DNA of 64,000 nucleotides from UBA11865 sp041570195 (GTDB lineage Bacteria > Chloroflexota > Anaerolineae > Promineifilales > Promineifilaceae), in assembly GCA_041570195.1 (NCBI GenBank), contig JBFFWQ010000008.1, positions 1-64,000 on the forward strand, written 5' to 3'. The position numbers were made by a program, and so were the translations under genes. This document shows, piece after piece, positions 43,674-51,295 of the stretch (position 1 is the stretch's first letter; each line of letters opens with the position of its first letter). Below the pieces are notes generated by a model. That model did not search any database, had not been told where the DNA came from, and saw only the letters and a program-made list of their open reading frames with translations.

Positions 43674-43679
43674 GAATAG

Positions 43680-43712
43680 TTAGCCTGTCTAATTATTGAA
43701 GCGGCTAATTAT
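43680..43712. promoter_or_regulatory. Candidate MarR operator: inverted and direct repeats
   Basis: TTAGCC (43680-43685) and GGCTAA (43703-43708) form an inverted repeat, and CTAATTAT appears twice (43689-43696 and 43705-43712) with a 16-bp period. The block covers the -10 and start region of the MarR-RND promoter, where a repressor would block polymerase. Confidence 0.55.
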
Positions 43713-43735
43713 ATGAATCCGCCTGTCCTTGTCAA
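43708..43735 (-). promoter_or_regulatory. Consensus promoter of the MarR-RND operon
   Basis: On the - strand a perfect TTGACA (43735-43730) and a perfect TATAAT (43713-43708) are spaced by 16 bases. The start of transcription would fall near 43701, about 28 bases before the GTG start of the MarR gene. Confidence 0.8.
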
Positions 43736-43765
43736 TATGTTGGGCTTGGCATTACTAAAGTTATC

Positions 43766-43794
43766 TTGACTTCTGCACCTGGTCAGGTTACGAT
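43766..43794 (+). promoter_or_regulatory. Candidate promoter of glmS
   Basis: TTGACT (43766-43771) and TACGAT (43789-43794) are spaced by 17 bases on the + strand. Transcription from about 43802 would produce a leader of about 500 nt before glmS, which contains the ribozyme candidate. It is divergent from the MarR-RND promoter 30 bases away. Confidence 0.55.
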
Positions 43795-43871
43795 GACTGG
43801 GTCTTATCAACAAGGTAGCGTCGATTTAGATTTACGGCGTCGTTTACAACTGAATACGCGGGTAAAACGAA

Positions 43872-44090
43872 GCGCATGGGCCTTGCTTCAGGCAAGGTTG
43901 ACGAGGTGGAGGTTCCTCACCACAAAGTGAGGTTAAGGGTGAATCTGAACAACCAGTTGGTCAGAGACCTGAAAATCGAATCATCAGCGGGTGCCTCCCA
44001 GGATTGCCACATCCTGCGTTTTCCCCCCTCCGAAATACGAGCTTTGCTACAAACCGGTTTGCGTAAGCGGCCGACAAAAGGCGGAGCAGT
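43872..44090 (+). ncRNA. glmS ribozyme/riboswitch candidate with an expanded core
   Basis: The leader of glmS matches known glmS ribozymes in order. AAGCGC at 43870-43875 fits the cleavage site (A43871|G43872). It is followed by hairpin P1 (CCTTGC 43881-43886 / GCAAGG 43892-43897) and the core TTGACGAGG (43898-43906). GGAGGT (43908-43913) can pair with GCCTCC (43993-43998). Then come ATCGA (43975-43979), AGCGGGTGCC (43986-43995) and hairpin P3.1 (CAGGAT 43999-44004 / ATCCTG 44011-44016). Downstream GCGGCCGACAAAAGGCGGAG resembles the P4/P4.1 region. Bound glucosamine-6-phosphate would trigger self-cleavage and lower GlmS. Unlike the textbook form, about 60 bases (43915-43974, with hairpin CCTCAC/GTGAGG) sit between GGAGGTT and ATCGA. 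The 3' end is approximate. Confidence 0.78.
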
Positions 44091-44302
44091 GGCCCAGATC
44101 AGTCTCCTATCGGGTCCGGCCTGGAACTCACCATGGAGGGCGTCCCAACTTACTGCAATCGATTCTTGCTGGGCGCGCCGTTTCAGCATAGTTTCTTCAG
44201 CGAAGCGGCTTTGGCACTATAGCTAAAGTTTTGTGTGGGCCACTGCCGTTACCGGCCGATTTCTCTATTGGCGCTGCCGATAATTCACGGAAGGTGATTC
44301 TC

Positions 44303-46147
44303 ATGTGTGGAATTGTCGGTTACGTGGGCAGCCGCAGGGCGCAACCAATTCTACTGGAAGGTCTCAAACAACTGGAGTATCGTGGCTATGATTCGGCCGG
44401 ACTGGCCGTGATTGAGAAGAATGGCGCGGTCTCCGTCCGTCGTTCCGTTGGCAAGCTTGCCGGCCTGGAGTCCTTGGTGGAGTCGTCCCCGATGCCTGGC
44501 CAGATCGGCATCGGCCATACACGTTGGGCTACCCATGGCATGCCTTCCCAACGCAACGCACACCCGCATACCGGCATGCTCGGCCGGGTGATTATCGTCC
44601 ATAACGGTATCGTAGAAAATTATCTGCCGCTCCGTCAGGAACTGGCGGCCGAGGGCGTAACGTTTAGCTCCGATACGGACACGGAAGTGATTGTCCAGCT
44701 CATTGAGCTACATATGGCGACCGGTTCTAGCCTGGAGGAAGCGGTTCGCCAGGCCCTGAGCCGTTCGAAAGGCTCTAACGCCATTCTGGCCATGGCCTTG
44801 GACAATCCAGAACAGTTGGTGTGCGCACGTCTAGGAAACGCTGGCGGCATCGCATTGGGCGTCGGTCAGGATGAGATGTTTGTAGCTTCAGACATTCCGG
44901 CGATCCTGAAACATACGCGACAGATGGTCTTCCTCGAAAATCGACAAATGGCTGTCGTGGAAGCCAATGAATACCGCGTGTCCGATCTAGATGGCCGGCC
45001 GCAGGAAGTCACCGTACATGCTATCCCCTGGGATCCGGTAAGCGCCGAGAAAGGACCTTATCGCTATTTCATGGAGCGGGAGATTTTTGATCAGCCACGC
45101 GCGCTGGTTGATACGATTCGCGGTCGGGTTGATTTTGACCTTGGCAAGCTTGAGATACCAGAGTTGGGCCTCGACGCATCGGTTGCCTCGCACATCAATA
45201 AGATCTTTATCGTTGCCTGTGGGACCAGTTACTACGCCGGTCTTGTAGGCAAGTACATGATCGAAGCCATCGCCAAGGTGCCGGTAGAGGTAGGCTACGG
45301 CTCCGAGTTTCGCTACGCCGATCCGCTGATCGATGATCGCACCGCCGTGCTGGCCATCAGCCAGTCTGGCGAAACGGCCGATACACTGGCAGCATGTGAT
45401 TTGGCCCGCGGCAAAGGGGCCAAACTCTGGGCGATCGTAAACGTGTTCGGCAGTCAGGCCACACGAATCTCCGACGGCTACATTGCCATGCATGCCGGCC
45501 CTGAGATTGGCGTTGCCACGACTAAGGCGTTTACGGCCTCGCTAGTTGATCTCTACTTATTGGCCTGCACTCTAGGTGAAATGCGGGGTGCCATTACGGA
45601 TTTAGAACTGAGGGATTTGCTGGCCGACCTGGCTCATTTACCTGATTTGGCCGGCCAGGTGCTGGAGCGTGATGAGGAGTATAGTGATCTGGCACAACGT
45701 TTCTGCGAGGCCCAGAACTTCCTGTTCATCGGCCGGGGTATCAACTATCCAATTGCGCTGGAAGGCGCCTTGAAACTGAAAGAGATCAGCTATATTCACG
45801 CCGAGGGCTATCCGGCCGGCGAAATGAAGCATGGTCCCATCGCCTTGATTGACGAGCAAATGCCGGTAGTAGCTATCGCCACCCGGGACGACCTTTACGA
45901 TAAAATGGTCAGCCAGATCGAACAGGCTAAAGCTCGCGGTGGCACGGTCATCGCTCTGGCGACCGCCGGTGACTTGGATATCGCCGAGAAAGCCGATCAC
46001 GTCATATACGTACCTGATGCACCATCGCTGCTGTCGCCGATCGTCAATATCATACCGCTGCAACTCCTTAGCTTTCACATAGCCCTTCTGCGCTCGTGCG
46101 ACGTCGACCAGCCTCGGAATCTGGCAAAGAGCGTGACCGTTGAATGA
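44303..46147 (+). CDS. glmS: Glutamine--fructose-6-phosphate aminotransferase (isomerizing)
   Basis: The 614-aa enzyme makes glucosamine-6-phosphate from fructose-6-phosphate and glutamine, the first step to UDP-GlcNAc and cell wall. The Met is followed by the glutaminase nucleophile Cys2 (MCGIVGYVG), then GHTRWATHG and VHNGIVENY. The two SIS domains have ACGTSYYAGLVGKY, ISQSGETADTLAA, GPEIGVATTKAFTASL and GEMKHGPIALID, and the C-terminus ends RNLAKSVTVE as in the family. ATG 44303 has GGAAGGTG upstream; an earlier start at 44231 would bury Cys2. The ribozyme-like leader lies upstream, and the GNAT gene overlaps the stop. Confidence 0.97.
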   Translation: MCGIVGYVGSRRAQPILLEGLKQLEYRGYDSAGLAVIEKNGAVSVRRSVGKLAGLESLVESSPMPGQIGIGHTRWATHGMPSQRNAHPHTGMLGRVIIVHNGIVENYLPLRQELAAEGVTFSSDTDTEVIVQLIELHMATGSSLEEAVRQALSRSKGSNAILAMALDNPEQLVCARLGNAGGIALGVGQDEMFVASDIPAILKHTRQMVFLENRQMAVVEANEYRVSDLDGRPQEVTVHAIPWDPVSAEKGPYRYFMEREIFDQPRALVDTIRGRVDFDLGKLEIPELGLDASVASHINKIFIVACGTSYYAGLVGKYMIEAIAKVPVEVGYGSEFRYADPLIDDRTAVLAISQSGETADTLAACDLARGKGAKLWAIVNVFGSQATRISDGYIAMHAGPEIGVATTKAFTASLVDLYLLACTLGEMRGAITDLELRDLLADLAHLPDLAGQVLERDEEYSDLAQRFCEAQNFLFIGRGINYPIALEGALKLKEISYIHAEGYPAGEMKHGPIALIDEQMPVVAIATRDDLYDKMVSQIEQAKARGGTVIALATAGDLDIAEKADHVIYVPDAPSLLSPIVNIIPLQLLSFHIALLRSCDVDQPRNLAKSVTVE

Positions 46148-46620
46148 ACGGAGTATTAGCTGATTTGTCATGTCGCCTTTTCAGGCAAGACGATCAAGCC
46201 CATGTTCAGAAGTTGATACTTGCCGGACTCGGCGACCATTTTGGCCTTATTGACCCCAAGCTCAACCCAGATCTCGACGACATAGCCGCAAGTTACCTCG
46301 CCAGTGGGCATACATTTATGGTTGGTGAGATTGAGGGCACGATCGTTGCAGCAGGTGGGCTCATCGGGGAGCAAGAGGGTTTGGGACGAATCGTGCGTGT
46401 TTCCGTGGCTGGCGAATTTCGTCGCAAAGGTATTGGTCAGGCAATAGTTGCTTGTCTGATGGCAGTCGCTCGTCAAAAAGGTTACGGGCGCCTGATTGTC
46501 GAAACGAACCATGACTGGACCAATGCCTTAGCCCTATACCAACGCTGCGGGTTTCGCGAATACGACCGTGACGAAGAGAGTATCCACATGCAGTTGGATC
46601 TGACCGACCACCAGCCATAG
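46144..46620 (+). CDS. GNAT acetyltransferase overlapping glmS
   Basis: The 158-aa protein is a single GNAT domain with IVRVSVAGEFRRKGIGQAIV (acetyl-CoA loop), LIVETNHDWTNALALYQRCGF and the terminal strand. The ATG overlaps the glmS stop by four bases (ATGA), so the two are translated together. This makes a sugar-phosphate substrate such as glucosamine-6-phosphate worth testing, but the family is too broad to name a substrate from sequence. It could as well be a general amino-group acetylase. Confidence 0.85.
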   Translation: MNGVLADLSCRLFRQDDQAHVQKLILAGLGDHFGLIDPKLNPDLDDIAASYLASGHTFMVGEIEGTIVAAGGLIGEQEGLGRIVRVSVAGEFRRKGIGQAIVACLMAVARQKGYGRLIVETNHDWTNALALYQRCGFREYDRDEESIHMQLDLTDHQP

Positions 46621-46753
46621 TGTGCCAGAACTGCTGGCTACGGCAGCTCTCCTGAGGGACTTTTTTGGGTAATCTTGTTTGAAGTCCGGCCGGTCATGAG
46701 AATTAACAGATAAGTGTTGTGTAAGGATAAGCCTCTCAACAGCCTATGGTACA

Positions 46754-46781
46754 TTGGGATGGTGCTGTTTGCGGCTATAAT
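46754..46781 (+). promoter_or_regulatory. Promoter of the first C39-like peptidase gene
   Basis: TTGGGA (46754-46759) and a perfect TATAAT (46776-46781) are spaced by 16 bases, about 140 bases before the ATG at 46923. The rest of the gap 46621-46922 shows nothing else that I can support. Confidence 0.6.
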
Positions 46782-46922
46782 TTGTGGTAGATCGGTTAGC
46801 TGACTTCGCATTACTTTGTCTCCGCCCGAATCGGAGAGCGAATGGTTGGATAGCTTCTGGTCAGTTGGCTCCATGTTCCGACCATTATTCCCTGGTCGGC
46901 CGCATTTGGAGAGCCCTAGATT

Positions 46923-48284
46923 ATGCGCAGACGACGCTTACTGATTCTGGCTCTGGTCCTCATTATGGCTCTATTGATTTGGCAGTTGCCTGCTTTGCTG
47001 AAGGCTGTGCCGAGTCGTTATGTCGCTGCCTATCTACCGGAGCCGCTCCAAGCCTTGGCCGAACGCGACCACGTCGAGATGCTACCGACAGTAGATCTTT
47101 CGGTGGATACGGCCGCTCTTCTCGGGCAATCGGTACCGTCAACCGAAAGAACTGCTGCAGCGATTGTTACCGCAGAACCTACCTCCAACGTGGTCGCCAA
47201 GTCAACTGTAGATGACCCGCCAACCGGTTCAACCCCTTTGGCGATAGTGCCACAGCCATCGCCCACTGCCCAACCGACGCCCACGCCAACCAATACGCCC
47301 ATCCCTTTTCCGGTCTCGGCCAGGCTGAACGGTATCGATCATATTTTCCAGGGCTGGAACAACTGCGGACCGGCGACATTGGCAATGGCATTGAGCTACT
47401 TCGATTTGCACCTTAGTCAGGAACAGACGGCCGCCGTGTTGAAGCCCGAACCTGAAGATCGCAACGTCAGCCCATACGAAATGGCGGATTATGTCAACAA
47501 TGAGACAGACCAAGTGGCATTGAGCCGTACGAATGGGGACTTGGACCTACTGCGTCGCTTGCTTTCCCGCGGCTTTCCAGTCATTGTCGAACTCGGCCTT
47601 GACCCACCTGGCGAGTATCGTTGGATGGGCTGGTACGGCCACTACCTTTTGATTGTTGCCTACGATGATCAAGGTAAGCAATTCTGGGCCTATGATTCGT
47701 GGTTTGGAACGAGCGAGGTGCCAGCCGAAAACGCTGATTCTGAGGGCCGTCGGATCAACTATGACGATCTGGACACTTATTGGCGCCAATTTGGCCGCAA
47801 CTACATTGTGCTATTCGATCCTGATGAGCGCCCTGAAGTGACCGAGATTGTCGGCCCGGCTATCGATGATGAGACGATGTGGCGGACCGCTCTGGCTCGA
47901 ACGAAGGACGAGCTTGGCCGCGAAGACGGCAACGCCTATCTGTGGTTCAATTTGGGCACGGCTTATAATGCCTTGGGCGACCACGAAATGGCGGCCGCCG
48001 CCTTTGATCAGGCCCGGGCCATCGGCTTACCCTGGCGCATGCTTTGGTACCAATTCGGACCTTACGAGGCCTACTATGAGGTTGGCCGGTACGAGGATGT
48101 GATTCTACTGGCCGAAGTAACTCTCCAGGATCGACCTTATTTCGAGGAATCCTATTATTATCGTGCACTGGCAATGGCCGCCCTGGGTGATCTCAAGCAA
48201 GCCCAGACAGACCTGGAAGACGCCGTGAAGCGCAATCCAAATTTCGGGCCGGCCCTTGAGGCCCTCGAGGAAATCCGTAACTGA
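46923..48284 (+). CDS. Membrane-anchored C39-like cysteine peptidase with TPR tail (paralogue 1)
   Basis: The 453-aa protein has four Arg then a signal anchor (about 6-28), a Pro/Thr linker (about 98-130) and a papain-like C39_2 domain. Catalytic residues are C148 (WNNCGPATLAM), H240 (YGHYLLIVAYDD) and D258 (AYDSW). The NVSPYEMADYVN motif lies between. C-terminal residues about 300-453 form TPR units (AYLWFNLGTAYNALGDHEMA, YYYRALAMAALGDLKQAQ). It should act outside the membrane as a peptidase or amidase. A paralogue with the same design follows. C39 domains often remove leader peptides from secreted peptides, but no precursor or exporter is nearby. Confidence 0.88.
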   Translation: MRRRRLLILALVLIMALLIWQLPALLKAVPSRYVAAYLPEPLQALAERDHVEMLPTVDLSVDTAALLGQSVPSTERTAAAIVTAEPTSNVVAKSTVDDPPTGSTPLAIVPQPSPTAQPTPTPTNTPIPFPVSARLNGIDHIFQGWNNCGPATLAMALSYFDLHLSQEQTAAVLKPEPEDRNVSPYEMADYVNNETDQVALSRTNGDLDLLRRLLSRGFPVIVELGLDPPGEYRWMGWYGHYLLIVAYDDQGKQFWAYDSWFGTSEVPAENADSEGRRINYDDLDTYWRQFGRNYIVLFDPDERPEVTEIVGPAIDDETMWRTALARTKDELGREDGNAYLWFNLGTAYNALGDHEMAAAAFDQARAIGLPWRMLWYQFGPYEAYYEVGRYEDVILLAEVTLQDRPYFEESYYYRALAMAALGDLKQAQTDLEDAVKRNPNFGPALEALEEIRN

Positions 48285-48448
48285 ACCACGGCCGCCTGTT
48301 GGCCAGTTCGTTCAATACCGGAGAGTTGTATCCCCGCGGAATCCACTGTTGTTGACGCATTATGACTGATGTAGAGTAGAGGATTAGACGTGCAGGGTCA
48401 GGCGCGTACAAGAAGCCGGCCGACTGTACGCGGAGTGACCGTGTAACA

Positions 48449-49822
48449 ATGAGTAGACGAACAAAACGAATCATCCTGGCTGTCGCCCTGGTGCAGGTGG
48501 CATTCATCATTGCGTTGCTAGTATTGCCACAAGCGGTCATGGCCGTCCCCGGCCGTTACCGCGTGGCTTTGGCCGAGCGCTATCCCGTGGTCAGCCAGAT
48601 TGCCGAAGATGTTATTGCCCGGGTTGCGCCGGTCGCCGACGCCCTACCGGCGCCGGCGGAGGTCAGTCAAAGAGCGGCCATCATTATCCCAACGCTGGCA
48701 CCAACCTCAGTTCCTCTACCGACCCTAACGCCGACGGCTGCCGCCAGGGAAACGGATACTCCAATTCAGCAGGCGACGCTGGTTGTCGAGCCCACGCCCA
48801 GCCCAACACCATTGCCCACGGCAACGCCAACTCCTGAACCACTTCCAGACTACGTACTACTAACAGGAATCAAACGAATCCAGCAAAGTTTCAATAATTG
48901 CGGACCGGCCAACCTGACCCAAGTGCTGAACTGGCATGGCAACGAGACGACTCAGGCAGAAGCAGCTGCCTATCTGAAGCCAAATGCGGAAGATCGCAAC
49001 GTAAGCCCTTGGCAGTTAAGTGATTATGTCAATGAATTCACCGATTTGAAGTCGACTGTGCACAGCGGCGGCGATATTGAGATGATCAAGCGTTTCATCG
49101 CCGCCGGTTTGCCCGTTGTCATCGAAAAAGGCTACGAGCCGGCAACATCCTCTTCGCAGGGCTGGTTTGGCCATTACCTGACCGTCTTTGGCTACGACGA
49201 AGAGCAGCAGGCGTTCCACAGCATGGACAGTTATCTCAAGGTTGATGAGATCAGTGGCAGGGCTGATCCTTATGAAGAGATTGAGAAATACTGGCAGCAA
49301 TTCAACTATACATTCTACGTCGTCTACGAACCGGACCAGGAGTCCATGGTGCAAAGCATCCTGGGCCAAGACCTGCTGCAACCAATGCAGATGTGGCAAA
49401 ACGCGGCCGAACGAGCACAGGCTGAACTCGAGGAAGATCCTGAGAATGCATTCGCCTGGTTCAATTTGGGCACCAGCCTCACCCGCCTTGGAGAGTTGAC
49501 CGGCAGCCCTGAATACTATGAAAGTGGCGCCGCTGCCTTTGACCAGGCTCGGGCCATTGGTTTGCCGCCGCGCATGCTATGGTATGAGTTTCGGCCCTAT
49601 TTAGCGTACATGAAGGTCGGTCGCTACGATGATATGATAACGCTTGCAGATGCCGTCCAGTCGGACCAGGGCGGCCAAAATGTCGAGGAAACATACTTAT
49701 ATCAAGGCCACGCACTTCTGTTTCAAGGCGACGTAGCAGGCGCTGCCGCCGCGTACGAACGAGCGCTGCAGTTAAACGAGAATTTCTACCCGGCCGAAAT
49801 CGCACTTCAATCCATTAGTTAG
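48449..49822 (+). CDS. Membrane-anchored C39-like cysteine peptidase with TPR tail (paralogue 2)
   Basis: The 457-aa protein repeats the order of the previous gene: signal anchor (about 8-30), Pro/Thr linker (about 80-135), C39_2 domain with C151 (FNNCGPANLTQVL), H242 (FGHYLTVFGYDE) and D260 (HSMDSYL), then TPR units (AFAWFNLGTSLTRLGELT, ETYLYQGHALLFQGDVAGAA). AEDRNVSPWQLSDYVNEFTD corresponds to the same stretch in paralogue 1. Both keep the active-site residues, so both should be active. They arose by tandem duplication and have diverged clearly. A terminator follows at 49857-49887. Confidence 0.88.
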   Translation: MSRRTKRIILAVALVQVAFIIALLVLPQAVMAVPGRYRVALAERYPVVSQIAEDVIARVAPVADALPAPAEVSQRAAIIIPTLAPTSVPLPTLTPTAAARETDTPIQQATLVVEPTPSPTPLPTATPTPEPLPDYVLLTGIKRIQQSFNNCGPANLTQVLNWHGNETTQAEAAAYLKPNAEDRNVSPWQLSDYVNEFTDLKSTVHSGGDIEMIKRFIAAGLPVVIEKGYEPATSSSQGWFGHYLTVFGYDEEQQAFHSMDSYLKVDEISGRADPYEEIEKYWQQFNYTFYVVYEPDQESMVQSILGQDLLQPMQMWQNAAERAQAELEEDPENAFAWFNLGTSLTRLGELTGSPEYYESGAAAFDQARAIGLPPRMLWYEFRPYLAYMKVGRYDDMITLADAVQSDQGGQNVEETYLYQGHALLFQGDVAGAAAAYERALQLNENFYPAEIALQSIS

Positions 49823-49856
49823 CTAGATCGCATTGACATAACGTGATTCTCTACAC

Positions 49857-49887
49857 CCTGGCGCCCTGATGGATCGCCAGGCTTTTT
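49857..49887 (+). terminator. Rho-independent terminator
   Basis: CCTGGCG (49857-49863) pairs with CGCCAGG (49875-49881) across an 11-base loop and is followed by CTTTTTGTTTT. It ends the C39-like peptidase transcript. Confidence 0.88.
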
Positions 49888-49903
49888 GTTTTGCCGTTGA
49901 TAA

Positions 49904-49932
49904 TTGCCTTGCCCCTTAGCTTCATCTAGAAT
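49904..49932 (+). promoter_or_regulatory. Candidate promoter of tyrS
   Basis: TTGCCT (49904-49909) and TAGAAT (49927-49932) are spaced by 17 bases, 45 bases before the tyrS ATG. The short leader has no room for a T-box. Confidence 0.55.
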
Positions 49933-49977
49933 CTAGGTTCGTACGTCAGGCTGGTTTCTACGGCTTAGAGGAAGATC

Positions 49978-51240
49978 ATGGATCCATTGGAAGAGCTCGA
50001 GTTTAGGGGACTTCTTTATCAAATCACTGACCGCGAAGGACTTGGCAAGAGACTGCAGGACGGACCGATAACACTTTATATCGGTTTCGATCCAACGGCT
50101 GACAGTTTGCACATTGGCAATTTGCTGCAAATCTTGCTGTTGCGGCGTTTTCAGCTGGCCGGACACCACCCCATTGGCGTGGTAGGCGGCGGGACTGGTC
50201 TCGTGGGTGATCCCAGTGGCAAAAGCGGTGAAAGGAAATTGAATACGCAGGAGGTGGTTGAGGCTTTCACGGTCAAAATCCGGCGACAATTAGAACAATA
50301 CCTGAGTTTTAACAACCCGGACAATCCTGCCCGCGTGGTCAACAATTATGAATGGCTGAGCCAGCTAGAATTGATTCCATTCCTGCGCGATATTGGCAAA
50401 TATTTCCCCATCGGCGCCATGCTGGCCAAAGATTCGGTCAAGTCGCGTCTTGAGGCCGGCATTTCCTTCACCGAGTTCAGTTATATGATCTTGCAAGCCT
50501 ACGACTTTTTGCAATTGAAGCGTCGCTATGGCTGCGAACTGCAGGCCGGCGGTAGCGATCAGTGGGGGAATATAATAGCCGGCGTGGACCTAATCCGCCG
50601 CGAGTCAGGCGAAACTGCATACGGCCTGACGCAGCCGCTGATCACGCTTAGCGACGGCAAGAAGCTTGGCAAGACTGAACAGGGCACCGTTTGGCTCGAT
50701 GCCAGACTCACCACACCTTATCAGTTCTATCAGTATTGGATCAATATACCTGACGAGGATGTGATCCAGTTCCTCAAGTACTTCACTTTCTTGGGCCGAG
50801 AAGAGCTTGCCGCGCTGGAAGCATCGGTAAATGAGCGCCCTTGGGAGCGAGTCGCCCAGCGCACCTTAGCTAGCGAAGTAACGACGCTTGTTCATGGCGA
50901 AGAAGCGACAAATAGGGCCAAGGCCATCTCTAGCGCCCTCTTTTACGGCAAGGTAACCGAGCTCTCGGCGGATGAGTTGGAGGAAGGCTTGCACGATGTT
51001 CCGTCTTATGAGCTTAGTGCCGACCAAGCCGTATCTCTCGTCAGCCTGCTCGCCGATGCTCAAATCTCGCCCTCAAAGCGACGTGCCCGGGAAGACATCG
51101 CCAACGGGGCTATAACAGTGAATGACGTCCGTTGCGAGGATGTTGGAACCGTGCTAACGCTAAGTGATCGCATCGCGGAAACATACGTGATCATCCGCAG
51201 GGGTAAGAGCAAATACCATCTCGTGAGGTGGTTGAATTGA
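49978..51240 (+). CDS. tyrS: Tyrosyl-tRNA synthetase
   Basis: The 420-aa class I synthetase has YIGFDPTADSLHIGN with the HIGN signature, VGGGTGLVGDPSGK, QAYDFLQL, QAGGSDQWGNI and KLGKTEQGTVW (the KMSKS-equivalent loop). A C-terminal S4 RNA-binding domain (about 350-415) ends with VIIRRGKSKYHLVRW. Length and order match the bacterial TyrRS of the TyrS (not TyrZ) type. It charges tRNA-Tyr. AGAGGAAG precedes the ATG. Confidence 0.97.
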   Translation: MDPLEELEFRGLLYQITDREGLGKRLQDGPITLYIGFDPTADSLHIGNLLQILLLRRFQLAGHHPIGVVGGGTGLVGDPSGKSGERKLNTQEVVEAFTVKIRRQLEQYLSFNNPDNPARVVNNYEWLSQLELIPFLRDIGKYFPIGAMLAKDSVKSRLEAGISFTEFSYMILQAYDFLQLKRRYGCELQAGGSDQWGNIIAGVDLIRRESGETAYGLTQPLITLSDGKKLGKTEQGTVWLDARLTTPYQFYQYWINIPDEDVIQFLKYFTFLGREELAALEASVNERPWERVAQRTLASEVTTLVHGEEATNRAKAISSALFYGKVTELSADELEEGLHDVPSYELSADQAVSLVSLLADAQISPSKRRAREDIANGAITVNDVRCEDVGTVLTLSDRIAETYVIIRRGKSKYHLVRWLN

Positions 51241-51295
51241 ATTACGCAACAAGAATACTAGCTGATAAGTAACATACTACCCTGGAGGTACCCGA

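Noticed and set aside
43876..44226. Open frame of 116 codons on the + strand before glmS
   Set aside because: It lies across the glmS ribozyme candidate, has no protein-like features and no ribosome site.
49888..49977. T-box riboswitch upstream of tyrS
   Set aside because: Only about 90 bases separate the terminator of the previous gene from tyrS, and no T-box sequence or specifier hairpin is visible.
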